Assembly (NCBI GenBank): GCA_036278835.1
Contig: DASUKH010000217.1
Location: forward strand, 1-16,930
From: DATARH01 sp036278835
Lineage (GTDB): Bacteria; Pseudomonadota; Alphaproteobacteria; ATCC43930; CGMCC-115725
Reading direction: 5' to 3'
Length of the DNA: 16,930 nt
The translations under genes were made by a program, and so were the position numbers. The notes under the pieces were generated by a model. It had not been told where the DNA came from. It ran no database searches and was given only the letters and a program-made list of their open reading frames with translations. Position 1 is the stretch's first letter; every line of letters starts with the position of its first letter. This document shows positions 7,087 to 14,190 of the stretch, piece by piece.

Positions 7087-8187
7087 ATGAAGATTACCGC
7101 GACCAGGACGCAGATCGTCATCCTGCCGGCCGACGAGCCGCTGGCCGACGCCGTCGAGAACCCGAACGGCACCCGCCCGATCGTCACGCTCAAGATGCAG
7201 ACCGACCAGGGGATCGAGGGTGTCGGGGTGGCCTATTTCGGCGGCGCCTTGACCCGCACCCTGGCGCACGCGATCGACGAAATGGGAGCGCTGATCGCCG
7301 GCGACGACCCCGTCCGGGTGGACGCCGTGCACCAGAAATTGAAGAACGCGGCCGGCGGCTCGGCTGGGCCGGGCGGCATCTATCATCTCGCTTTGTCGGC
7401 GCTCGACATCGCGCTGTGGGACATCCGCGCCAAGTCGCTCGGCCTGCCGTTGTGGAAGCTGCTGGGCGGCGCGCGCGAGCGGGTGCCGACCTATGCCAGT
7501 GGCGCCTTGATGCGCGGCCTGTCGCTCGACCGGGTGGTCAGGGCCGCCGCCACGCTCAAGGAAAAAGGCTGGCGCGAGATGAAGACGCAGCTCGCCCTGC
7601 CGGGCCAGACGACGCCGGCGATCGAGGTCGAGCGGATGGTCAAAATCCGCGAAGCGATCGGCCCCGACATCAAACTGATGTGCGACATCAATCAGCGTTG
7701 GCGGCCGGAGCAGGCGATGGATATCGGCCGCCGCGTCGAGGATTCCGGGGTCGGCCTGTTCTGGCTCGAGGACGTGACGACGGCCGACGATTTCCCCGGC
7801 CTCGCGCGGATTGCCGACGCGCTCTCGACCCCGGTCGCCGGCGGCGAGTACCTGTGGGGGATCGCGCCGTTCCGCCACATGATGGAGGCCCGCTCGGTCG
7901 ATGTCCCGATGATCGACCTCGTGCGGGTCGGCGGCATCACGCAATGGCTCAAGGTCGCCGGCATGGCGGAAGCGTTCAACCTGCCCGTCGTCAGCCACCT
8001 GATCCCGGAGGTGCACGTCCATCTGATCGGCGCGGTGCCGAACGGCCTCACGGTCGAGTACATGCCGTGGCTGATGCCGCTCTTCAAGGAAGTGCCGATG
8101 CAGCAGAACGGCGAACTCCCGCTGCCGACCGCGCCCGGCCTCGGCCTGGAGTTCAACGAGGCGACACTGAGCCGCTACCGGGCCTGA
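7087..8187 (+). CDS. Mandelate racemase/muconate lactonizing enzyme family protein, paralogue 1
   Basis: A 366-residue enolase-superfamily enzyme: an N-terminal capping domain (about 1-125) and a (beta/alpha)7-beta barrel. The ATG at 7087 follows GAAGG; a longer frame upstream runs through the repeat and is not credible. Mg ligands are Asp200 (CDIN), Glu228 (WLED) and Glu254 (GGEYLWG). The Asp277 (MID) and His304 (VSH) dyad is present, as is Glu324 (VEY), which matches mandelate racemase Glu317. At 166-168 the sequence is KTQ, where mandelate racemase has KTK, so the second catalytic lysine is Gln. The family abstracts the alpha-proton of a carboxylate, giving epimerisation or dehydration of hydroxy- or sugar acids. 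First gene of an operon with the methyltransferase (25-base gap) and a close paralogue. Specific reaction unknown. Confidence 0.92.
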   Translation: MKITATRTQIVILPADEPLADAVENPNGTRPIVTLKMQTDQGIEGVGVAYFGGALTRTLAHAIDEMGALIAGDDPVRVDAVHQKLKNAAGGSAGPGGIYHLALSALDIALWDIRAKSLGLPLWKLLGGARERVPTYASGALMRGLSLDRVVRAAATLKEKGWREMKTQLALPGQTTPAIEVERMVKIREAIGPDIKLMCDINQRWRPEQAMDIGRRVEDSGVGLFWLEDVTTADDFPGLARIADALSTPVAGGEYLWGIAPFRHMMEARSVDVPMIDLVRVGGITQWLKVAGMAEAFNLPVVSHLIPEVHVHLIGAVPNGLTVEYMPWLMPLFKEVPMQQNGELPLPTAPGLGLEFNEATLSRYRA

Positions 8188-8212
8188 CCGCCTTAGCAGG
8201 AAAGAGGACCGG

Positions 8213-9751
8213 GTGAGCGACTGGACCGATGGCTATATCCCCGGCGTCGATTACGTCTTCGGCTATTACGGGGAGCTGAGCCCGCTGCGGCTGGCGATCC
8301 CGTTTCTGAATGTCGGGTTGGCCCCGCCGCCGGTGGCGACGGCATGCGAGCTGGGGTACGGGCAGGGCCTCAGCATCAACGCCCACGCCGCCGCCTCGGA
8401 TGCGCGCTGGTGGGGCACCGATTTCAACCCCGCTCACGCCGCCTTTGCGCGCGAACTGGCGGAGGCGGCGGGGTCGGACGCGCAGCTGTTCGACCAGTCC
8501 TTCGCCGAATTCGCCACCCGCGCCGATTTGCCCGAATTCGACTATATCGGCCTGCACGGCGTGTGGAGCTGGATATCCGACGAGAACCGCCGGGTCATCG
8601 TCGATTTCATCGGGCGCAAGCTGAAACCCGGCGGGGTTCTCTATATCAGTTACAACACCCAGCCCGGCCACGCCGCGACGCTGCCGTTCCGGCATTTGCT
8701 GCACCTGCACACCGAGCGGATGCAGGCGCCGGGACGCGGCGTCCCGCCGCGCATCGACGCCGCGCTCGACTTTGCCGACACGCTGATGGCGCTCGGCCCC
8801 GGTTTCGCCAACGCCAACCCGTCGATCGCGGCCCGGCTCAAGGGGATGCGCGAACAGAGCCGGCAGTATCTGGCGCACGAATATTTCAACCAGCACTGGG
8901 TGGCCAGCCTGTTCGCCGAAGTGGCGGAAAGTCTTTCGGCGGCGAAGCTCAGCTTTGCCTGTTCGGCGCATTTTCTCGATCATATCGATGCGTTAAACAT
9001 GACGCCGGACCTGCAGCGGTTTCTCGCCGGGCTGCCCGACCCGGAATTCCGCCAGTCGGTGCGCGATTTCATCGTCAACCAGCAGTTCCGCCGCGATTAT
9101 TGGGTAAAGGGGGCGCGGCGCCTGTCGCCGCTCGAACAGGCCGAAGCGATCCGCGGCCTGCGGGTTATCGTCCCGGCAGCCTCGCATGGAGAAATCGCGC
9201 TGACCGCCAGCGGCCCGCTCGGCGCGATCGGCCTGAACCCGGAAATCTATCAACCGGTGCTCGACGCGATCGGCGAATTCGAACCTGCCACCGTCGGCGA
9301 GATCGAGGCGCGGCTGCAGGGCAGAAACATGTCGCTGTCGACCCTCTACGAGGCGGTGATGGTGCTCGGCGGCAAGGGCGACCTGATGGCGGCGCAGGAC
9401 GCGGCGACGCAGGAACGTGTCCGGCCGCGCACAGAACGGCACAACCGCTTCCTGCTCGACAAGGCGCGCGGCGGCGGCGACCTGCCGATCCTGGCATCGC
9501 CGGTGACCGGAACCGGCATTCGGGTGTCGCGCGCCAACCAGCTGTTCCTGCTGGCGCAGACCCAGGGCCGCAGCAATCCGGACGACCTCGCCCGCGCCGC
9601 TTGGCAGGTTATCGGCGCGCAGGGGCGCGGGCTTGTCAAGGACGGCCGGCGCCTGGAAACCGCCGAGGAGAACCTTGACGAGCTGGAGAGGCAGGCGCGC
9701 GAGTTCCGCGATCGGCTGCTGCCGGGTTTGCGCGCGCTGCAGGTGGCCTGA
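8213..9751 (+). CDS. Class I SAM-dependent methyltransferase with methyltransferase regulatory domain
   Basis: A 512-residue protein starting at GTG 8213 after AAAGAGGA. Residues about 40-165 form a Rossmann methyltransferase: motif I ELGYGQGLSINAHA at 46-59, acidic Asp70 (WGTDFNP) for the ribose hydroxyls, FDYIGLHGVWSWI as motif IV, and a KLKPGGVLYISYN strand. About 215-310 matches the methyltransferase regulatory domain (YLAHEYFNQHW, FACSAHFLDHID). The C-terminal part, with a winged-helix-like stretch near 355-400 and a coiled helix near 480-505, is less clear. The same domain plan occurs in rickettsial protein-lysine methyltransferases, so a protein target is possible; a small-molecule target is equally possible. 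It lies between two paralogous racemase-family genes with gaps of 25 and 32 bases. Confidence 0.85.
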   Translation: MSDWTDGYIPGVDYVFGYYGELSPLRLAIPFLNVGLAPPPVATACELGYGQGLSINAHAAASDARWWGTDFNPAHAAFARELAEAAGSDAQLFDQSFAEFATRADLPEFDYIGLHGVWSWISDENRRVIVDFIGRKLKPGGVLYISYNTQPGHAATLPFRHLLHLHTERMQAPGRGVPPRIDAALDFADTLMALGPGFANANPSIAARLKGMREQSRQYLAHEYFNQHWVASLFAEVAESLSAAKLSFACSAHFLDHIDALNMTPDLQRFLAGLPDPEFRQSVRDFIVNQQFRRDYWVKGARRLSPLEQAEAIRGLRVIVPAASHGEIALTASGPLGAIGLNPEIYQPVLDAIGEFEPATVGEIEARLQGRNMSLSTLYEAVMVLGGKGDLMAAQDAATQERVRPRTERHNRFLLDKARGGGDLPILASPVTGTGIRVSRANQLFLLAQTQGRSNPDDLARAAWQVIGAQGRGLVKDGRRLETAEENLDELERQAREFRDRLLPGLRALQVA

Positions 9752-9783
9752 CCGGATTTTCAGATCGCTGGGAGCATTCCGCC

Positions 9784-10881
9784 ATGAAAATCGCCTCGCT
9801 CGAAACCGGCATCGTGCTGTTGCCCAATGACGAGCCGCTCGCCGGGTTTTCCGAAAACCCGAACGCCAAAAACCCGATCGTCTGGCTCAAGCTGCGCACC
9901 GATGACGGGATCGAGGGGCTGGGCGTCTCGTATTTTGGCGGCGCACTGACCCGCACGCTGCGTCAAGCGATCGACGAATTGGGCGTGCTGATCCTCGGCG
10001 ACGACCCGCTGCGGGTCGAGGCGGTGGCGGCGAAACTGCGTGCGGCGGCCGGGTCGGCCGGCCCGGCTGGCATCCTGACGATGGCGATGTCGGCGATCGA
10101 CGTCGCGCTTTGGGACGTGAAGGGCAAGGCGCTCGGCCTGCCCTTATGGAAGCTCCTCGGCGGCGGGCGCGACCGCATCCGCACCTATGCCAGCGGGGCG
10201 CTGCGGCGTGGGCTGAAGCTCGAAGAGGCTGTGATTGCGGCCGGGCGGCTGCGCGACAAGGGCTACCGGCAGACGAAGATGCAGCTCGGGCTGCCCGGCG
10301 CGACGAATCCGGCGCGCGAGGTCGAGCAGGCGCGCCTGATCCGCGAGGCGGTCGGCCCAGACATGGAGTTGATGTGCGACATCAACCAGCGCTGGCGGCC
10401 GGAGCAGGCGATCGACATCGGCCGCCGGGTCGAAGATGCCGGGGTCGGCCTCTTCTGGCTGGAGGATGTCACGACGCACGATGATTATGCGGGTCTTGCG
10501 CGGGTCGCCGATGCCCTCTCGACCCCGGTCGCCGGCGGCGAATATTTGTGGGGCATCGTGCCGTTCCGCCACATGCTGGAGGCGCGCTCGGTCGATATCC
10601 CGATGATCGATCAGGTGCGCTGCGGCGGCATCACGCCGTGGCTGAAGATCGCCGGCATGGCGGAGGCGTTCAACCTGCCGGTGGTCAGCCACGGCGTCCC
10701 GGAAATCCACGTGCATCTGGTCGGCGCGGCGCCGAACGGCCTTACCGTCGAATACATGCCGCGCCTCTTCCCGCTGTGGCGGGCGGTGCCGCAGCCGGTG
10801 GACGGGGACCTCTTGATGCCGACGACGCCCGGCCTCGGCCTCGAATTCGACGAGGCGGCGATCGCCCGGTACAAGGCGTGA
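9784..10881 (+). CDS. Mandelate racemase/muconate lactonizing enzyme family protein, paralogue 2
   Basis: A 365-residue enzyme, about 71% identical to the protein at 7087-8187 (259 of 365 positions by hand, one single-residue gap near residue 91). ATG 9784 follows GGGAG ten bases upstream. It has the same metal ligands (Asp199, Glu227, Glu253), the Asp276/His303 dyad and Glu323. Residues 165-167 are KMQ, so the Lys-to-Gln change is shared. Differences cluster in the capping domain (residues 21-30) and near the C-terminus (331-348), parts that line the substrate pocket in this family, which suggests related but distinct substrates. It ends the operon; the next gene is convergent after 55 bases. 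Confidence 0.92.
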   Translation: MKIASLETGIVLLPNDEPLAGFSENPNAKNPIVWLKLRTDDGIEGLGVSYFGGALTRTLRQAIDELGVLILGDDPLRVEAVAAKLRAAAGSAGPAGILTMAMSAIDVALWDVKGKALGLPLWKLLGGGRDRIRTYASGALRRGLKLEEAVIAAGRLRDKGYRQTKMQLGLPGATNPAREVEQARLIREAVGPDMELMCDINQRWRPEQAIDIGRRVEDAGVGLFWLEDVTTHDDYAGLARVADALSTPVAGGEYLWGIVPFRHMLEARSVDIPMIDQVRCGGITPWLKIAGMAEAFNLPVVSHGVPEIHVHLVGAAPNGLTVEYMPRLFPLWRAVPQPVDGDLLMPTTPGLGLEFDEAAIARYKA

Positions 10882-10908
10882 CGGCAGGATCGATCAATCC
10901 GCTGGATC

Positions 10909-10922
10909 GCCGGCATGCCGGC
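10909..10922. terminator. Short perfect palindrome between convergent genes, weak terminator candidate
   Basis: GCCGGCATGCCGGC is fully self-complementary over 14 bases and lies in the 55-base gap between the ends of the second racemase-family gene and the isocitrate lyase-family gene. No T-run follows on either strand and the stem would have almost no loop, so this is a weak call. Confidence 0.25.
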
Positions 10923-10936
10923 CGGAGGTCCGGGGA

Positions 10937-11803
10937 TTATTCGAAGCGCAGATAGCGCTCTTCGAGGGCGCGCCAGCGGGCGGTGCCGACGGCCTCCTCG
11001 CGTTCCTGGAAGGTCGCGAGGTCGGCTTCGACCCGGCTGGTCTCGCCGTCCTCCCGCAGCGCCGTCAAGACGCGCTGGGCGGCGCGGATCGCGGCGCGCT
11101 GGGTCTGCGACGGGTAGATGCCGAGGCGGAAGCCCATCGCTGCTAGCTCCGAGGCCGCCAGCATCGGCGTCTTGCCGCCCTCGAAAACGTTGGCGAGGGC
11201 CGGCCCTCGCACCCGGCCCGGAACGGCGCGCAATTCCTCGACGCTCTGCGGCGCCTCGACAAACCCGACATCGGCGCCGGCTTCGAGACAGGCGTTGACC
11301 CGGTCGATCGCCGCGTCGAGGCCCTCGACGGCGCGGGCGTCGGAGCGCGCGATGATGACGAGGTCGGGGTCCCGCCTTGTATCGACCGCGGCCTTGATCT
11401 TGCCGACCATCTCGGCCAGGGGAACAACCTCCTTGCCCTCGTAATGCCCGCATTTTTTCGGGCTGACCTGGTCCTCGATGTGGAAGCCGGCGACCCCGGT
11501 CTTCTCGTATTCGCGCACCGTCCGGGTCACGTTGATCGCGTTGCCGTAGCCGGTATCGGCGTCGGCGATGACCGGGATCGAAACCGCCTCCACCGTCTGC
11601 GCGATGAAATGGACGTTCTCGCTCAGCGTCAGCAGGCCGAGATCGGGATAGCCGCTCGCCCGCGAATAGCCGCCGCCGGTCAGGTACACGGCTGCGAACC
11701 CGGCCTGCTCGACAAGCCGCGCCGTCAGCGTGTCGTAGGCGCCCGGCACCATCGTATAGAGGCCGGCGGCGATCAGTTGCCGGAGCGCTTGGCGCGGGGT
11801 CAT
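10937..11803 (-). CDS. Isocitrate lyase / phosphoenolpyruvate mutase family protein
   Basis: A 288-residue TIM-barrel enzyme. Motifs in order: VPGAYDTLTARL at 19-30, GGGYSRASGYPD at 43-54, the Mg site DADTGYGN at 81-88, HIEDQ at 108-112, and KKCGH at 116-120, where Cys118 is the catalytic acid/base of the lyase branch. IIARSDA follows at about 154-160. The KKCGH loop favours C-C bond cleavage (2-methylisocitrate lyase, dimethylmalate lyase, or oxaloacetate decarboxylase-like) over PEP mutase activity. The ATG at 11803-11801 shares one base with the stop of the upstream gene (TGATG), so it is probably translated by coupling. Exact substrate not assigned. Confidence 0.88.
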   Translation of the reverse strand: MTPRQALRQLIAAGLYTMVPGAYDTLTARLVEQAGFAAVYLTGGGYSRASGYPDLGLLTLSENVHFIAQTVEAVSIPVIADADTGYGNAINVTRTVREYEKTGVAGFHIEDQVSPKKCGHYEGKEVVPLAEMVGKIKAAVDTRRDPDLVIIARSDARAVEGLDAAIDRVNACLEAGADVGFVEAPQSVEELRAVPGRVRGPALANVFEGGKTPMLAASELAAMGFRLGIYPSQTQRAAIRAAQRVLTALREDGETSRVEADLATFQEREEAVGTARWRALEERYLRFE

Positions 11804-12228
11804 CAGTCGCGCCGGTAGGGGTAGCAGCGGGCGCGTTCGAGAGTGATGCCGTAATGCTGCGCCAGCGCGCGGATCGCATCGCCCTGCTCGGGATAGGGGT
11901 CGGCGTTGCCCGGCCCGACGATGATCGGGCGAAAGCTGCGGTCCTCGCGGCCGTTCGGCGGCAGCATCGCGGTCGCCAGCGGGTTGCCCTCGCCGTCGCG
12001 CAGGGTCAAAAACAGCGGCATCTCGCGCTGGATATGCGCCTTGAGGCCGATCTCCTGCTCGAAATAGACCTTCGATACCGGACGGAAGCTCTGGGCCGCC
12101 CGGTCCTGCTCCTTGCGGAAATATTTCTCGACGGCGTGGCGCATCGTGTCCGACTCAGAGACCGCCTCGGCCTCGGTCTCGATGCGAAACCAGGTCCTGC
12201 CGCCGGGCGCGTCGCAAACGTATCGCAT
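11803..12228 (-). CDS. Conserved-looking hypothetical protein, 141 residues
   Basis: I recognise no family. The ATG at 12228-12226 has GGAGGA directly upstream; a longer frame starting near 12408 adds 60 low-complexity Pro/Arg/Ser residues and is not credible. The protein is soluble, charged and compact, with no signal peptide or membrane segment. It contains WFRIETEAEAV (13-23), a basic/acidic helix (29-44), FEQEIGLKAHIQRE (56-69), then PLFLTLRDGEGNPLATAMLP (71-90, strand-turn-strand) and a Pro/Gly-rich segment before a helix at 115-135. It ends in an aromatic/basic tail (CYPYRRD). Codon use matches neighbours. It overlaps the isocitrate lyase-family gene by one base, which suggests a shared function. 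Confidence 0.7.
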   Translation of the reverse strand: MRYVCDAPGGRTWFRIETEAEAVSESDTMRHAVEKYFRKEQDRAAQSFRPVSKVYFEQEIGLKAHIQREMPLFLTLRDGEGNPLATAMLPPNGREDRSFRPIIVGPGNADPYPEQGDAIRALAQHYGITLERARCYPYRRD

Positions 12229-12446
12229 GCTTCCTCCAGCGTGGTGTCCGGGCGGAGCCGGCAATCGCAGGGGTGGGGATGCACCGCGGCGACAAGGAAA
12301 ATCCTGCCGCGAGGGGCTGTCAACAGCAACCTCGGACGGGTCGATTGCACCAGACGGCGAGCGGCGGGCGGGCGCGAGCGGGTTGACGCTGGCGCAAGCG
12401 GGGATCACGCTGCGGCAGATTTTGAACGCCGTTCGGGAGGAAGACG
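12229..12446. promoter_or_regulatory. Divergent intergenic region upstream of the hypothetical protein and second LLM oxidoreductase
   Basis: These 218 bases separate divergent starts at 12228 (-) and 12447 (+), each with a strong ribosome binding site (GGAGGA and GGGAGGA). Promoters for both directions should be here. I could not identify a convincing -35/-10 pair or an operator palindrome. Confidence 0.4.
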
Positions 12447-13721
12447 ATGAAGCTGATGTGGTTCCACCTGATGCCGTACACCGAACTTCCCGACGATTTC
12501 CGTGAGAAGAACCCGAGCGTGTGGGTCGATATCCATTCGTCGTTGTTCGACCCGCGGCGCGCTCATCACATGTACAACGATTTCATGGACGAGCTCGAAT
12601 ATGCCGCCGAGTGCGGCTTCGACGCCATCTGCGTCAACGAGCATCACAACAACGGCTACGGGCTGATGCCGTCGCCCAATTTGATCGCCTCGTCCTTGGC
12701 CAGGCGCACCACCGACACGGCGCTGTGCGTGCTCGGCAACTCGCTGGCGCTTTACAACCCGCCGACCCGGGTGGCGGAAGAATTTGCGATGATCGACGTG
12801 ATCTCGGGCGGCAGGCTGATCGCCGGGTTCCCGGTCGGCTCGCCGATGGACACCTGCTACGCCTACGGCCAGAACCCGTCGATGCTGCGCGAGCGCTATC
12901 TCGAAGCGCACGACCTCGTCGTCAAGGCGTGGACCGAACCCGACACGTTCGCCTTCAACGGCCGCTACAACCAGCAACGCTACGTCAACATCTGGCCGCG
13001 CCCGGTACAGAAGCCGCGCCCGCCGATCTGGATCCCGGGCGGCGGCTCGGTCGAGACGTGGCGGTGGTGCGCCCAGATGGACCACGTCTATTGCTACCTT
13101 TCCTATTACGGCTACAAGGCCGGGCAAGCCACGATGGACGGGTTCTGGGCCGAGATGGAACGGCTCGGCAAGGACCGCAACCCGTATCAGGCCGGCTTTC
13201 TGCAGTTCGTCGGGGTCGCCGAAACGCGCGAGGAGGCCTACCGGCTCTACCGCGAGCCGGCCGAATATTTTTACGGCCGCTGCCTGCACATCGACCCACG
13301 CTTCGCCGGCCCGCCCGGCTACACGACCGAGGAGACCCAGCGGCGCGGCATCCAGGGCCAGGTGCAGCAGGCCGCCGCCAACAGCCAGCGCTACGAGACC
13401 AAGTTCTCGACGCTGGCGCGCGAGATGGACGCCATCATCGACAAGGGCTACGTCATTATCGGCTCGCCCGACGAGGTCGCCGCGCAATTAAAGGAGGTGG
13501 CGCACAAGCTCAATGTCGGCCACCTGATGCTGCTCCTGCAGTTTGGCAACATGTCCAAGGACTTGGCGACCTATAACACCGGCCTGTTCTCGGAGAAGGT
13601 ACTGCCGCAACTGCGCGATGTCTTCGCCGAGTGGGAGGACCGCTGGTGGCCGCAGCCGATGCGCCAGGCCGAGCGCGCCGCCGTCCCGGCCTTCCGCCCG
13701 CCCGCGCTGGCGGCGGAATAA
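12447..13721 (+). CDS. LLM-class (luciferase-like) flavin-dependent oxidoreductase, long form
   Basis: A 424-residue luciferase-superfamily TIM barrel, clearly longer than the one at 5836-6828 and not a recent copy of it. ATG 12447 follows GGGAGGA. Key marks: GFDAICVNEHHNN at 57-69, where luciferase-family enzymes carry the catalytic His region, ALYNPPTRVAEEFAMIDVISGGRL at 101-124 (read in parts), and KPRPPIWIPGGGSVETWRW in the FMN phosphate-binding half. The C-terminal third includes IIGSPDEVAAQL and a Trp-rich end (EWEDRWWPQ). An FMNH2- and O2-dependent monooxygenase role is likely; a reductase partner is not seen. It is divergent from the hypothetical/isocitrate lyase-family pair. Substrate unknown. 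Confidence 0.88.
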   Translation: MKLMWFHLMPYTELPDDFREKNPSVWVDIHSSLFDPRRAHHMYNDFMDELEYAAECGFDAICVNEHHNNGYGLMPSPNLIASSLARRTTDTALCVLGNSLALYNPPTRVAEEFAMIDVISGGRLIAGFPVGSPMDTCYAYGQNPSMLRERYLEAHDLVVKAWTEPDTFAFNGRYNQQRYVNIWPRPVQKPRPPIWIPGGGSVETWRWCAQMDHVYCYLSYYGYKAGQATMDGFWAEMERLGKDRNPYQAGFLQFVGVAETREEAYRLYREPAEYFYGRCLHIDPRFAGPPGYTTEETQRRGIQGQVQQAAANSQRYETKFSTLAREMDAIIDKGYVIIGSPDEVAAQLKEVAHKLNVGHLMLLLQFGNMSKDLATYNTGLFSEKVLPQLRDVFAEWEDRWWPQPMRQAERAAVPAFRPPALAAE

Positions 13722-13779
13722 GCTCGGCCGCCGGCGCAGGAGCGTGCGAATCTATCGAAAAGCGCTGAATAACCGCCGG

Positions 13780-13924
13780 TGCGTCCTTCGAGACGCGCCC
13801 TTCGGGCGCTCCTCAGGATGAGGATTCTTAATGCCATAATCGGCTGATCCTCATCGTGAGGAGGGTCGCGGCAGAGCCGCGGCCCGTTTCGAACGACGCA
13901 TGCCGCCGATGCAGCGAATTCTTT
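13780..13924. repeat. Two-hairpin intergenic repeat, copy 2 (full length)
   Basis: Outer arms at 13780-13795 and 13885-13900 pair at 14 of 16 positions. Within them lie a left hairpin (CGCCC-TTC-GGGCG near 13797-13809), a middle pair (CTCCTCAGGATGAG with CTCATCGTGAGGAG, two mismatches) and a right hairpin CGCGGC-AGA-GCCGCG at 13867-13881. The tail GATGCAGCGAATTCTTT at 13908-13924 is identical to that of copy 1. It lies between the second LLM oxidoreductase gene and the histidine kinase gene. Confidence 0.8.
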
Positions 13925-14190
13925 GACGTGGGGCTTGGCCCGCGCCGGGAATGCAGCTGCCGCAGCTTGGCCCGAACCGCGCCCGTCTGCCCGGTGCAAA
14001 GGGGGTTGCCGACTCGGCCGGCGAGGCGCAAAACACGCGTTGCCAGCACCTTTTGCGGCGCACCGGGCCAATCGCTCGTCCGCCGGTTCGCTCCGGCGGC
14101 GCGCACTCCAGGCAGATCGGCCCGGAGGCGGCCGGCAAGTAGCAGCAGGCCCGCGCCGGCATGCCCACCGCCGCCCTTTACGGAGGTTGG
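13925..14190. other. Noncoding leader upstream of the histidine kinase, with one hairpin
   Basis: No credible gene is seen in this stretch. CCGCCGG-TTCGCT-CCGGCGG at 14081-14100 is a perfect seven-base stem with a six-base loop. GGAGG at 14182-14186 is the likely ribosome binding site of the kinase. The kinase promoter probably lies here, but I could not locate it. Confidence 0.4.

Noticed and set aside
8344..9678. A 444-codon open frame within the methyltransferase gene in another frame
   Set aside because: Its product is low-complexity Arg/Ala/Pro with no motifs, while the other frame has clear methyltransferase motifs.
12229..12408. A 60-residue N-terminal extension of the 141-residue hypothetical protein
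   Set aside because: The added residues are low-complexity Pro/Arg/Ser and GGAGGA sits directly before the ATG at 12228.
12405..13487. A 360-codon antisense frame over the second LLM oxidoreductase
   Set aside because: The composition is typical of a GC-bias shadow and there is no ribosome binding site or domain.
13951..14142. A 63-codon frame in the gap before the histidine kinase
   Set aside because: There is no ribosome binding site, and the composition is basic and low in complexity with no predicted helix or domain.
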